This document shows, piece after piece, positions 13,601 to 28,600 of a stretch of DNA of 64,000 nucleotides. Under the pieces are notes generated by a model. That model had not been told where the DNA came from, ran no database searches, and saw only the letters and a list, made by a program, of their open reading frames with translations. Both the position numbers and the translations under genes were made by a program. The first letter of the stretch is position 1; every line of letters starts with the position of its first letter. Origin of the DNA: Sinonovacula constricta. Lineage: Eukaryota; Mollusca; Bivalvia; Cardiida; Solecurtidae. Location: positions 5,362,259-5,426,258 of the forward strand of contig CM017560.1 in NCBI GenBank assembly GCA_007844125.1, in the 5' to 3' direction.

Positions 13601-16600
13601 AGAGACATAATCCCCTAAGGAGCATTTTTGGGAAGGAATGTCATAATTATTTGTCAATATTTCCATTTCAAAAACCAAACTTTTTCAAGTACTAGTACTG
13701 GTATGCCAGAACATTTCTATGAAGTAACTGATTTATATGATGCATATCAGAAAGCATTGATGTACCTGCATGCCAGATTATTTTCTAGTAAGCAATGCAC
13801 ACCAGTATAGCACCAAAATTCAAAGTATGTTCTGGTGTCAGATAGTTTACTTTTATTACATAGATAAGTATCATTTTTGTACAAAACATATTCATGTATG
13901 TTTAAGTTATTCACAGGATTTATTTGATGTGTATGTCTGTAATGCATATGAAACCAACCTTCTATTTCTTTTGTAATGCTTAAGTCATTAATGCATAAGG
14001 CATAAGCGTACATGTTTATGTTCATGTTGAGTCTCCAACTATGCAATGTATTTGAAGTGTATTGTGTAGATTGGTTCACTGTAACATGGTTTGAGGACTA
14101 ACGAGACCAAGTTTGGTGTTATAATGTCGACTAACATTTCTGAGTTGCACAATTGCATGGTCTGGTACACTGTGGTTGTAATAGAACAGAAGTTCATTTG
14201 TTGCATACTCAGATGAGACTTAAGTTTTTGATATGTTTTCAGAATAAATAAAGCAATCTTTTATGCCTTCTTCTCAATGTATGTTAAATATTTCTTTATT
14301 TCCATCAGTTTAGAAATCTGGGTTAGCTGAGTATCTGCAATAAAGAGTAATGGATAAAGGCTTACAGAATGTACCTTGGCTTACAAACATCTGATGATAG
14401 CAAAGTGATATTGTGTTGTTGCCAGTGACATATTATGTTCACCTAATTTTGAAAATAATTTTAACTAATATGGTATCTTGGAAAGCGCAAAAGTTTCAAC
14501 TAAACTGAATCTGTATTGTAAATTTGTTGGCTTATATTCATTTTTAAGTTCAATCAACACTGCCATTTTGATATAGAATAATGTCTTGATAAATATATTT
14601 CTGTGCACAATTTTACAGACTAGTTATTAATTGCTAAGCGCCCTACATAATTTTAAAACGCTTCTACATTATCTCTCGTTCAGATGATTTTTAACAAGCC
14701 TACTAGGTTAGAGGGATTAGTACCGTATTCACTTATGTAAAGGTTGCACCCGTGTTATTGCTGCACTTCCAAAATGACCGCAAAATTTAAAGAAAAAATC
14801 CTAATTCAATGTTAAGGCCGCACAGTTTATACAGTGGAGCTCCACTATATAGCCATTTTGATCAACCGTATTGTTAATTTCATATAGCGGTTTCGTTTTA
14901 TTGACAGGCTGTATGAAGTTTAACATTGATATTTCCTATCTATGAAATGCAACTTCAAAGCGATTGTCGGCTCGTCTCAAAGCTGTGTTGTTTTATTGGC
15001 TCTGCTATGAAATCCTTTGATCTGCATGGTAGACTACATGTGACAGCTGGGTGAAATTGTTTGATGATGCAAACATTCAGAAATATAATACAAGAGATAA
15101 AACTATGAATAAATTTATAAATTATGGAATCTGTTCACGTTGGTTTGTGTTTGACTATTATTATGCATTTTCAAACAAAATGTTTGAACTAAATTAGATC
15201 GCTACCGGAAAAGCATAGAATGGCACTTTGTCGTTCATATCGTCCGTCAACCTCCTATTGAGAGAGCTCATCTAGTTATATCACAATGTAAATGCATGGC
15301 GTCACAAAAATCTCCAGAATCGTTCTAGAAAAAAATTTGTCCCAAGACCTTACACCTATAGAATGGCTGCACCTCCAACTCCTTAGGGATAAAATCGGGT
15401 AAAAAAGTGTGGCGATTACATAAGTGAATACGGTAGTTTGATTTGGTCGGCTCTACCATTTGACCAGCTAGGGGTACCATTGTAGGCTGTACCATTTGAC
15501 CAGCTAGGGTTACCATGGTAGACTGTACCATTTGACCAGCTAGGGCACCATGGTAGGCTGTACCATTTGACCAGCTAGGGGTACCATGGTAGGCTGTACC
15601 ATTTGACCAGCTAGGGGTACCATGGTAGACTGTACCATTTGACCAGCTAGGGGCACCATGGTAGGCTGTACCATTTGACCAGCTAGGGGTACCATGGTAG
15701 GCTGTACCATTTGACCAGCTAGGGGTACCATGGTTATCAGATTTAGTTTTGATATAGTTGAGCTGGTTTTTACAGAGATGTCCACACCTCAAACCCTGGA
15801 TGCTGTGACTAACACTGAAACGAAAGAAAAAACGAAGAAACGGAAAAAGAAGAAAAAGCCAGCTGATAGTAATAAGCTAATTGTGATTATAATTTGTAGT
15901 GTGCTTTTTACTCACCCTCCCTAATTTACATCTCACTTGTTGTTTACATATAAAGATAATTTAACTTTTGTAATAGTATTATTTGTAACAGTCACCATTT
16001 TAATCTATTCCATAGTTTGTAAATAATTGTCTTATGAACAATGTGTTACAAATGTCAGATGCAACTTTGGCAGTAACGAAAAGCTGATTCACATTTCTGT
16101 TGTGTATTATATCTCAAAAACAAGTTAACAGATGCTAATACATCACTGGATTCAATTAAGTCCCACTGTACTAAGCATTGACCATACTAAAGAAAAAAGC
16201 GCAGATTAGATCAGCCAGTTTCTGTTGGGAGATGTCTGATCTACCATATTTGCTGCTATTAAGTAATGGTGAATTATTGAATCAATTGGAGGGAAACTTC
16301 ATTGGTCTGCTTTGTTGCATGTACATCAAGTTGTGAGCATTTAATCAAGAATAAGGTATTCATCATAAAAGTTGCATAACGTGAAAAGATTTATCAGCTG
16401 TAGTCAGAGCCATGTTTGCTAGGACACGTACAAGTGAGATGTATTGTGGGAACATTGATATTGTGTGATCTTATTTCCAGATTGAGTTTTGTCTCTCACC
16501 GGCCTAGTTTTGTATCCTGAGCACTAACTATCATCTACTGGAACTTTATCAGCTATTTTATTATTCTCTTATTTCTTTGCTGTTTACATATTTTACATGC

Positions 16601-19600
16601 ATCACAGCTTTTACTGAACTTGAAAGAAAAGAGAAAACCTCTTTCTGTTTAAGTTTAGCTCAATAAAAAAATTGCCAACACACTGTTTTATTTACAGCTT
16701 CATTATTATTTTTACACACCATTACTTTTTCTATTCCAAATTATTTACCAAATTATTCATGATTTAGAACACCTTTTGCTGCATATTTTAGTTTCATACC
16801 TGTTTGGCAATTCTCTGTCAATATACCATGCTTGCGGGAATCCTTTTCCATATATAGTGTTGTAATTCAGTATAATTTGTTTAAGAGTTTGCATGAAACA
16901 TCCAGTATGTTCCCATTATGTGCATTGTTATTGGAATTGTAACATTTTTATTTTTGGTTCAATTTTACTTCAGTTGCATTTACATTGTTCCTGTTGTTTA
17001 GTTAGCTACCATGTCCCTTTGTTGTATGCTTACATATGTCTTAAGTTTTAACAAGGTAATAGGTGTGAGTCTATCATTTAATTTTGTTCAGAAAGAGGAG
17101 ATCAACAGGCAAATAATATACCTGATATAAAGAGATGTTAAGTTGGTAGTAGTTATGTGTGTGTGTATATATATCCATTTAAAATGTAAATAAGGCATAA
17201 ACATTTAAGTTAACATCTTTACCTATAATAGTGTTTCATCCTCATTTCAACCATTTTGATTTAAAAGTATGATAGTTTATTTCCATCAACATAGATTATA
17301 GGGTTCATGCAGCTAAGCTGTTCTAGGTCCTGATTTGTAACTCATAGCCAATGTTTTAGAGCAAGCAAGGCCATATTTACTGACATGTATCCACAATAGC
17401 TTTGTCCTTGATGGATAATTCACAGTCCATATTAACTGTTTCAACCCCTTCAAAACAAGCCTAACATTTATGTATAGAATTTTAACATTTTGTGTAGAAC
17501 AAGAGATATTAACATCCGTTATTCGGTCATATTAACATATAGTAACTGTTGTGCACTGTGAACTGACTTTCTTTGCACAATATACAAACTTCTGTTTAAC
17601 AGTCACCTGTGTAACTATGGTATTTGGTGTATATTACCTTCTTTAACCTCTTATATAACATTTATTGGATGTAGCTACAATAGAACTACAGTTACAGGCG
17701 TGATGGTTTAAGCCAGGAAATGTCTGCCATGCATTAATGGGCTTACAATGATGCCCTGTTGCAATGTCAACTGCAGCAACATCAAATGTATTTCAATTTT
17801 CACACAGGTGTCATAGGTTGGCTAAATTAAAAACTTTGAACCATATTTGTATCAGTTGGGATATCAGCAATTTTCCCTCAGACTCTATTTACCCATAGGT
17901 TGTGCAAGGTTACCCATGTACTGTTTATAAGTTACATACTGTTCTTTGTTGTGAAAATTGTATATATGCATCAGAACTTAGACAACTTTGATGACAGCTA
18001 TATTTACCTATTATCTTTCATTTGGATTTGAGAGAAGGGTGACTGTCAGTAGCTTGCATACAATCAAGGTTTCATAAAAAGACAGTTACAGCTTCCGGTA
18101 AATTAGTATATAATAATATAATTGCATTTCATGTAGTAAGCCCAAGGTGACAAACTTTCATGTATTGAACTGGAGTATGTTACTAGTACTAGAGCCATGA
18201 ATCCATGAATCTAACTTGATCTACATGTTAACACATAAAGTTGGATACACATTCTATATGTAACTAGTACTAGAGTCATAAATCCATAACTCAAACTTGA
18301 TCTACATGTTAACACATAAAGTTGGATATACATTCTATATGTAACCAGTACTAGAGTCATAAATCCTAACTCAAACTTGATCTACATGTTAACACATAAA
18401 TTTGGATACACATTCTATATGTAACCAGTACTAGAGTCATAAATCCATAACTCAAACTTGATCGACATGTTAACACATAAGGTTGGATACACATTCTATA
18501 TGTAACCAGTACTAGAGTCATAAATCCATACATCTAACTTGGTTGACATGTTAACACATAAAGTTGGATACACATTCTATATGTAACCAGTACTAGAGTG
18601 ATAAATCCATAACTCAAATTTGATCTACATGTTAACACATAAAGTTAAATACACAGTCATGAATCCAAAAATCAAACTTGATCTACATGTTAACACATAA
18701 AGTTGGATACACATTCTATATGTAACAAGTACTAGAGTAATAAATCCAAAAATCAAACTTGTTCTCCATGTTAACACATTAAGTTGGATACACAGTCTGT
18801 ATTAAAAGTTCTGTGTATGATTAGTGTGGGAGCTCATGTTTTGATTCAAATTGCTAAGGACATAATCTTATTAATTAGAAAGGTAACATGGGGTTGGATC
18901 CGTTTACTGCAGCCATTCAAAAGAACAACACTTTGCTGTACTTAATAAACATGGGACGGTGGTGCACAGAACTTTCTGGGGATGTTTCTTCATAGTGGAT
19001 GATGTACAGTCTACATGATTTGTACATCTATGTTACCTGATGTTAGAATATGACTTAAGATTGCCTTTGACCTTAAAAGCATAAAGTGTTTTAAATGTCA
19101 GTAAGGATACTAATCTGTTTAAAAAAACAAAAAACGAGTCCACAAATAAACATTTGTTGATATCTCTAGACAGCTAGCTGCTTCTGACTTAGTTCATTGA
19201 GTTTAATAATGCAGTGACTTTAATTTGTGGATAAACCAGATCTAGATCTATTTACAATATTTAGTTATAGTAAAAAAGACCAATTGAAAGATTGTTTTAT
19301 GAACATGCTGATGTTAAAATATATCGAAACATTTGTGATTAGCAATTGCGATCAAAATACTGATTCTTTTTTTAAAAACTTATTATCATAATTTCATAAA
19401 GGTTATAGGTTTTGGTGCTTACTAGCCATCATAAAACACTTCAAACATTTTGTAAATAAATCACATGATCAGCAATATTTCACAGTTGGCCTGAAAGAAC
19501 CCAAAATGCCCAGGTGACCCAAGTTTGAGCTTGTAAAATTCTGACAATTGTCAAGTATCTGATTGGTCAGATATGCTTGCATAATTAACCAGTCATTCGG

Positions 19601-22600
19601 CTACTTGAAAACTATCTTCACCTAAGGCTCAAAATTTTTATCACCTATGGGCTGTTTGCCTGAGCAGAATTACTGCTAAATCCAACTAAATTTGCATGGA
19701 AAATATGGATGACTAGAGCTATAGTTGGGTTTCCATTTCATATTAATTACATTATATTATAAGCATATATTTATGTAAATGGGTTGATGATTAATAGGCT
19801 GGAGGAAATCTGACAGTAATAATGAGAGTGACTACAGGGACTAAAATACACCCATTTGTTTCCCCAGGCACACCCCCAGTGAGTCAGGCCCCAGTAGGTA
19901 AGCCTCCACCCATGCAGTTCAAACCCCAGGACGAGACAGAGAGACGTATCATGGAAATACTTAACAGCACTGCAAATATTCAGCGCAGTCAAGCACAGTC
20001 AGAGGTAAATACTGCATTGAACACAGTTTTTCTAACCAATTTGTAGTTGTATGTGATGCATTTGTTGTTAATTAATCCTTCAGTAGACAGGCTGTAGTCA
20101 GGCCCAGCTTTTGAATGGGCTTTTGAAACCTTTTTTTGACAATCACCATAATGCCATCACCCATATTAAAACATATGCAAGATAGGTCTATTTTACATAT
20201 AATTTTTCTCTTGACTAAAGATTGGTGGTTGTGTTAACCAAAACTTGAAACATAAACAAATTTATATTATTAATGTTGTGTTGTTGTTTTTATCAAAATC
20301 TGACTTTTCATTGTTAATAATTCTGTGTGTTTTTATAGGAAGGAATGTTTTTGGTTTCAATAGAGGTTTAGGATTTGATTAACAATCAATATGTATATCA
20401 ATTTGTTCTATGACAGAAAATATAAAATACACTATATCTCTCTATGTGTGTTCTTTTTAAATCAGTCACATTATGTTAGATAGTATAGTTGATGTTATTT
20501 TGTATCAAGTGCCACATATTTATGCTTGTAGCTTTTATCAGTATTTGCGTACAGTTTTAAAGTCAAATTTTCTCTTCGTTTGAAAGATTCGGGTTTAATA
20601 TTTACATGAATTGCTTCATTTGTTTTCAACTATTTAAGTGCAATGATGATTGATATTTTAGCAAATTCAACAATCATCTGTTCAGTGGTCAGCTGGGTCA
20701 CAAACAAATGACTGTTATGTTGCTCTCCCCACAAAAATGTGACAATTGCTTGTAGTTTTATTATGCTTTTCATGGTAACATTTTATTAGTGGTAGATGCT
20801 TGAAGAGTTGATTGGTCAGGGTCATAAAATTGCTAATCCACATACACCTTGTGTTTTGGCTTAATCTGTTTGAATAAGTTTGAATAAGTTTGACACATGA
20901 AAGACAACATGTAATCAGCATGTATAAAATTATAAAAGAAAGCTTGTGTTATATTTATTCTTGTCATAGTGTTTTTAAATGCTTCGAGACAAATGTATGC
21001 ATATACATTGTCATTGTCAATATAAATAATTTCCCATCTGTCAATGATAGTTGGTATGGTACAAAAAGCAGTTAGCAGTAGTCCCCTTGTATATGAATCA
21101 CATATATACAGCAGTGACATGGCTGAATGCATAGACAACAAACAATGCAGTATACCCTTTACATACCGGGACTGTGGGTCCTGTGACTTGTTAAACTACA
21201 TACAAACATATGTATGTGTCTTTGCCCTTTTTATTGCAGCCCCAACAGTCAGTGAATGAAGGTGCCACCCCAACCTCTTCTAGTGAAGCAAAAACTACAG
21301 CAACGACATCAGCACCTGTTGCAACCACAACCACAACATCCACAACAACTGTCACTCAAGCTTCTGTTCAGGCTCAGAAGGTAAAGATGATTGGTTCATC
21401 ATCTTATTTAAATGAAATTTAAATCCTATTTATACTTAAAAAATGACTATTCAATGTCATTACAATTTCTCTTTAAAAGACAAGTTCCAAATGCCAAGAA
21501 GGGAATTTCATTACAGAATAGTCAGGTACCTAATTTATAAAAATAAAATTACAACATTTTTAGTAACTTGATCGATATAAACAAATCCAATTTGAAAGCA
21601 GTAATTAATGTATCAGTTCCAACTATATTATCGACAAGCCATAAAAGCAAATATGTTCACGTTAAGTTTATGGATTTTATTGCCAGTATCATTTGCTAGT
21701 GTCTGCAGTATTTGATAGGTGTCAGAATACATGATTAATTCACTTTGCAATGTACCATTATACATGAAACAAATTCCCCCATACAGGTGAGTGATATGAA
21801 GATGTCACAATCAGGACCAGATGAGTCCATTACAGTTCCTCAGCAGTCAGCATCAAAGGCTACCAGTACACCACCATCCCATCCTGAAGCAGCAGGGGAT
21901 GGCTCTATGAGTGGACCACAATCACAACCAACTATGGGGACAGCTGGGGCTCAAACCTCAGGCCCAGGTTCAAAACCCCAATCCCCTTCTTCTGCCCAGC
22001 TTCTGGCAGGCAAGTCTCCAGGTTCTTATGGCCAGGACACTATGCAGAAATCCTCTACAGCGATACCTCAGTCAACTATGAACATGCCAGTGTCTAATGC
22101 AATGGGACCACGTCCACAGTTACCTGCTGGACATCCAACCAATATGCCACCCCACTCTACCACTGCAGGAAAGCCACCGGGAATGCATCATCAAGGCATG
22201 ATACCCAGCCAGCATCCCTCAGCAGGATCCTCCCCTAGTGTTATGTCTCAGGGACCCCAGGGTCAGCCAGGACAGCCCCAGTCTCAAGTATATTCTGGAC
22301 CTCCAGGAGGTCCAGCAGGTCGTGGACTTCCCCCTGGTCACCCAGGATACCATCAATACCGTCAGGTCATGAGACACGAGGTTCCACCACACCATATGCA
22401 GCAATATGGAGGGTACCCTCGCTATGAAGCTATACAAGGTCATCCAATGAGCCGTCCACCAATGCTGCCTCACTGGGTAGCTCCAGGTACAAATGTTTCA
22501 GCAGGGAGCCAGTCAAGAAGGTCACCTAGACCATCCCTGCCTCCAAACATGGCTGGCAACATGCCCCAGATGATGATGGGACTCCATCCAGGCATGAGAC

Positions 22601-25600
22601 ATCCAGCTCAACAACCACAAGTTCAGTCTCAGGCAACTGAAAACATTCCTGATCCATCAGCAGGTCCATTACAGCCCTCCTCCCAGCAAGGACTGCCAGC
22701 TGGCTCTGGACAGTCCAGTTCAGTAGGAGAACTTAGTGGGGCGCCCAAACCTCAGCAAGCACCACCTTTACTGGGCAAACCAGCAAATCTTTTAGGAGAT
22801 ACAACTATAAAGGTTTCACCTCCCATTTCTACCTCACCCACATTGTCAGTGCCATCATCATCCTCATCACCATTAGTGTCAGCTCCAAAATTTCCATCAG
22901 AATGTAATGTTTCTGATTTAGCACCATCAGAACCTCAAAGCAATAAATCAGTGAGCCCTCCTGTAGCTGCTTTAACTCAGTCAGTTGTTTTGTCCTCACC
23001 AGTCATTACAGAGGCTAATGTTAGTGTAGAGTCATCTCCAAGCAGAACTGTGTCTTCAGTGTCCGACATCAAATCCGAAACAAAGCCTTTTATCAAGGTT
23101 GAGGAAAGTACTGTTGAACCAACCAAAGCAAGTAATGAAAACAAACCTGAAGTGTCACAACTTGGAATACCTTCTATAGAATCAAATGCACATACCACTT
23201 TACAAGAAAACAAGGTAGCTGATCAGTCAAAGAAAAATGAAGACAGATGTGAAGATGGTATACACTGTAACACACCACCTCCTACTGGATGTACAGATGG
23301 TATACACTGTGGTACACCACCTCCCACTGGATGTACAGATGGTATACACTGTGGTACACCACCTCCCACTGGATGTACAGATGGTATACACTGTGGTACA
23401 CCACCTCCCACTGGATGTACAGATGGTATACACTGTAACACACCACCTCCCACTGGATGTACAGATGGTATACACTGTAACACACCACCTCCCACTGGAT
23501 GTACAGATGGTATACACTGTGGTACACCACCTCCCACTGGATGTACAGATGGTATACACTGTGGTACACCACCTCCCACTGGATGTACAGATGGTATACA
23601 CTGTGGTACACCACCTCCTACTGGATGTACAGATGGTATACATTGTGGTACACCACCTCCCACTGGATGTACAGATGGTATACACTGTAACACCCCACCT
23701 CCCACAGGATGTACAGATGGTATACACTGTGGTACACCACCACCTACTGGATGTACAGATGGTATACACTGTAACACACCACCTCCCACTGGATGTACAG
23801 ATGGTATACACTGTGGTACACCACCTCCCACTGGATGTACAGATGGTATACACTGTGGTACACCACCTCCCACTGGATGTACAGATGGTATACACTGTGG
23901 TACACCACCACCCACTGGATGTACAGATGGTATACACTGTGGAACACCACCTCCCACTGGATGTACAGATGGTATACACTGTGGTACACCACCTCCCACT
24001 GGATGTACAGATGGTATACATTGTGGTACACCACCTCCCACTGGATGTACAGATGGTATACACTGTGGTACACCACCTCCCACTGGATGTACAGATGGTA
24101 TACACTGTGGTACACCACCTCCCACTGGATGTACAGATGGTATACACTGTAACACACCACCTCCCACTGGATGTACAGATGGTATACATTGTGGTACACC
24201 ACCTCCCACTGGATGTACAGATGGTATACACTGTGGTACACCACCTCCTACTGGATGTACAGATGGTATACACTGTGGTACACCACCTCCCACAGAATGT
24301 ACAGATGGTATACACTGTGGTACACCACCTCCCACTGGATGTACAGATGGTATACACTGTGGTACACCACCTCCCACTGGATGTACAGATGGTATACACT
24401 GTGGTACACCACCTCCCACAGAATGTACAGATGGTATACACTGTAACACACCACCTCCCACTGGATGTACAGATGGTATACATTGTGGTACACCACCTGC
24501 CACTGGATGTACAGATGGTATACACTGTGGTACACCACCTCCCACTGGATGTACAGATGGTATACACTGTGGTACACCACCTCCCACTGGATGTACAGAT
24601 GGTATACATTGTAACACACCACCTCCCACTGGATGTACAGATGGTATACACTGTGGTACACCACCTCCCACTGGATGTACAGATGGTATACACTGTAACA
24701 CACCACCTCCCACTGGATGTACAGATGGTATACACTGTGGTACACCACCACCTACTGGATGTACAGATGGTATACACTGTGGTACACCACCTCCTACTGG
24801 ATGTACAGATGGTATACACTGTGGTACACCACCTCCCACTGGATGTACAGATGGTATACATTGTGGTACACCACCTCCCACTGGATGTACAGATGGTATA
24901 CACTGTGGTACACCACCTCCCACTGGATGTACAGATGGTATACACTGTAACACACCACCTCCTACTGGATGTACAGATGGTATACACTGTGGTACACCAC
25001 CTCCCACTGGATGTACAGATGGTATACACTGTGGTACACCACCTCCCACTGGATGTACAGATGGTATACACTGTGGTACACCACCACCACAAACTGACCA
25101 GAGCAATGCTGACACTGAAAACAATGAGCCTCCTGTACCTGCCTCCTCATCTGATGTGCCTGGGCCATCGAGTGTTTCTACTTCAGACAATTCATCATCA
25201 CACACTGTTGTATCATCTGTATCAGATGCTTCTCAGTCCCAACCACCTCCACCGCCAACAATTATGCTTTCACCCCAGCAACTAGCTGTTCAGGCAGATC
25301 ATCAATATATCAACATTTCTCACCCTCCTGCATTCAAACCCACTCCAGTGGTTACAACAGCTGCTGAAGCTTATAAAATGTCAGTTACAGTTGCACCATC
25401 ATCTGTAAGTATCCAAGCTTCTAATGGTAGTGCATTTTCAGCCCCTCCACCTAATTCTAAGACCCCTCCTGTTACAAAGGCTGATGAAACAAAACCTGGT
25501 ATTCAAACAACAGAAGTAACTGCTTCTTCATTGCAATCAACAAAAGCTTCAGAAATACCAAATCTGAGTTCTAAACCTGTTGAATCTTCACAGTTTACTC

Positions 25601-28600
25601 AACCAGAAAGTCTGGTACCACAGTCTCAGCCATTTGCTGATGCATCTCTAGTCATTAAACAAGAGCCTGTTGAAGAAATTCCATCAGATAAACCTGCTGA
25701 AGTTTCTGAACATCCAACAATACAGCAGAATATAATTAAAGATGAACCAAGTGAGGTGCCTGTTTTGCCCACTACAGCATCCATGATGTCTATTCCAGCT
25801 CAAACATCAAGTTCAGCAGCACTAACTCCAAGTGATGCACTTCCTGATGGAAATCTTGCAACTGAAGTAAAAGCTATTAAGATTGAGCTAGTTGAGTCAG
25901 TACCAACATCAACATCTGGGCAACCATCAACATCTCAAATACCTAATATTGCAGTGCCTTCCCAACCTCCTAATACAACACAAAGTGAAACTGAAGCCCC
26001 ATCTTCATCCCTAGCATCTTCATCTGATACTACTGTAACCTTGGATCAATTACCAACAACTTCAACAGGTTCTAGCGATGCAATTTCTACTGTTACGAAT
26101 GCTGCTGCTGCTTCAACCAACACTGCCTCCATTTCTTCAGAAGCTGTTCAGCTTTCTGTTGCACCAACTTGTGGAGCTTCTGGTGTCTCTTTGTCAGCCT
26201 CTTCAGCATCATTATCTCATGGAACAGCAACTGTTCCTGCAGTTCATTTATCATCAGTTCCACGACCACAGCATTATGGGCCATTACCACAGCTAGGTGG
26301 TGAAACTCCACAACGTCCACCATATCCAGCACAACTTCACCGCCCTATCCACATTGGTCAGCCAGGACAGGCTAGGCCAGTACATCCAGGCCAAATAATG
26401 ACATCTCATGAAGGAAAAAGCCAACAGCCAACTTACCAGCAGATGATGGAGTTTCGACAACGGTTTCCTCATGGATTTCCTCCACCCAGACCAGGTATAT
26501 ATCCAGGCCAGCATCCAGAACGACCAATTGGTAGTCAGTACATGAGACCTGGCCTGCCTCAATGGGCTGCACCTGGTGACCCCAGAGCTCCAGTGGCTAC
26601 CCAGCAAAGCTCCCATGCTGCCTCCTCAGAACCTTCGGGGAGACCAATCCTGGGTCCCCATGATTCCACTCCTAGGTTCCCGGCTCACAGCCAAGCAGGT
26701 GCCCAGAGTACTGAAATAGCAACATCATCAGAGAGTCCAGGTGTTGACAAGCAGACGTCATCCCAAGCCCAGCAGGATCAGAGATACCACTTGCAGGATC
26801 CTCGGTTCACCATGCAAGGTCAGCAGGCTGCCATGATGGGACAGGCTAGTCCCAGACAGCGATACATGCAGGAACAGGACCCCAGATACCATTATGCTAG
26901 TCAGATTGGCTACATGTACAACCAACAAAGGCCTGGCTATCACCCGCAAAGGATGCCCCCACAAATGACCCCACAGCAGCAGCAACAGTATCATCATCAG
27001 CGTATGATGTATGCTGGACAAGGTTCCATGGAAAGGTATTCTCATCCAGCCTCTGTGTCAACTGCAGTACCAACAATACAGCCCACTGACAGTAAAGCTG
27101 ATGTCAAACCACAGACAGTTGCTGGAGAGCAAATGGCTGTAGCACCCACAATAACTACTTCTGCAATTCCTGATGGAAAGGTGACAGTTAAACTTGAGCA
27201 CCCTCAGCCTCAACCCTCTCCACATAGTATCAAACATCAGGCATCCCCAAACCCAGGCTCCACACCTGTTGTAAGCAGCAACCGATCAACTCCCCAGCCA
27301 CGACCATCTAGTGCACAGTCACCTGCAATATCTGCAGGAAGTCAAAAGTCATCTCCAGCACAGAGTCAGAGTCAGTCTCCTGTTGTGGCTCCATCACCAA
27401 ATGACGAGATGCAGCTTCCATCTGTGTCAGAGACATTTGCTGCTGCAGGCATGATGAGACTGGGTGACTCTAGCAGCACTGTTCAGCCTCACTACGGTAA
27501 ACCAGGCAGCACAGCATCATCTTCAGGCTTCTCGTCAGTTTCTTCCATAGTGCAGGCTGTGTCAACAGTCTCATTTCCACCAATGATGAGCCAAGTAACA
27601 TCAGTTCCTTCTGCAATGCCAACAGAAGTGGCCCTGCCCCCTAGTCATGCTGGGAATAAGCAAAGTGAGCCAGCTTCAACTTCTGCAGGAATGCCTGCGG
27701 GCACTCAGACAAGTGTTCACAGCAAGACCACATCACAGGTACTAAAGCAGACCTCACCTAGTACAACGTCAGCTCCCATGGGACCAGCCACTAGTCTGGT
27801 TGGTGTACAGACACACTCTGATCAAAGTTCTATGTCCACTAGCCAGTCTCCCCTTCCCTCTCCACATCAGCCAGGTCAAGATAGTTTTCCTCCTGGAGGG
27901 CTATCTGTGGGTCCCAGAATGTATGCCCAGCGCCCCGTAATGCCTCCAGCTGGAACAACAGGACCAGCTGGAGCAAGACCACGGGTACAGAGGGGACAGC
28001 ATCCAGGCTATGGCCAACATGGGCAGCAGTCCAGACAGTCTCTTCCAAGCAACTTGCCACCCCATCTTGCCAATATGCTAAATGGTATGAGAAATCAGGT
28101 ACCCAATAGACCAATGTACACCAACCAAGAGCGACATCCAGTTATGCCAGGAGGGCCAATGCGCTACCCACAGCATGCCATGTCGATGCCTCCTGGAGGA
28201 CCAAGGCCTTTTCCTGGTCCCCATGCTGTGAGTGCAGAAGGCTGCCCAATGCCAATGCCAACATCAGCTGGCATGCAGATGTCTCCCACATCAAGACATT
28301 CCATGCAGCACCCAGGGATGAGCCCACAGGGAATAAGGTACCAAGGCCCTATGAGACAAGGTGGACCAATGGGCACACATCCAATGCATCATGTTGGCCA
28401 GATGTCTCCTACTGGTCATCCTGGCATTCCCCACTCCATGCACCTAGGCATGCCCCAGCACCCAGGGATGCCCCTGCCCCAACATCCTGGAGAGATGTCA
28501 CCCACCCAGCGCCACCCAGGAGCTCCACCCACGCCAGGCTCTGTCCCTTCCACCCCATCACCTTCGGCATCTCCTTACCCACCTCATAGCATGATTCCTC

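Larger units (their letters stand above)
13415..19867. other. 6.4-kb intron with repeats and one candidate cassette exon
   Basis: This is the longest intron in the window. It contains a 0.7-kb inverted-repeat element (14721-15435), an abutting 36-bp minisatellite (15448-15735), a possible cassette exon (15776-15868) and an 81-bp repeat array (18176-18800). The rest is AT-rich sequence with no gene-like signal. Confidence 0.85.

Noticed and set aside
15325..15792. 155-codon minus-strand frame with GTPSWSNGTAYH repeats
   Set aside because: It is a by-product of the 36-bp minisatellite.
23223..25205. 660-codon minus-strand and other very long open frames over the 42-bp array
   Set aside because: A stop-free 42-bp unit (14 codons) keeps all frames open. 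Only the plus-strand DGIHC frame continues into flanking coding sequence with splice support.
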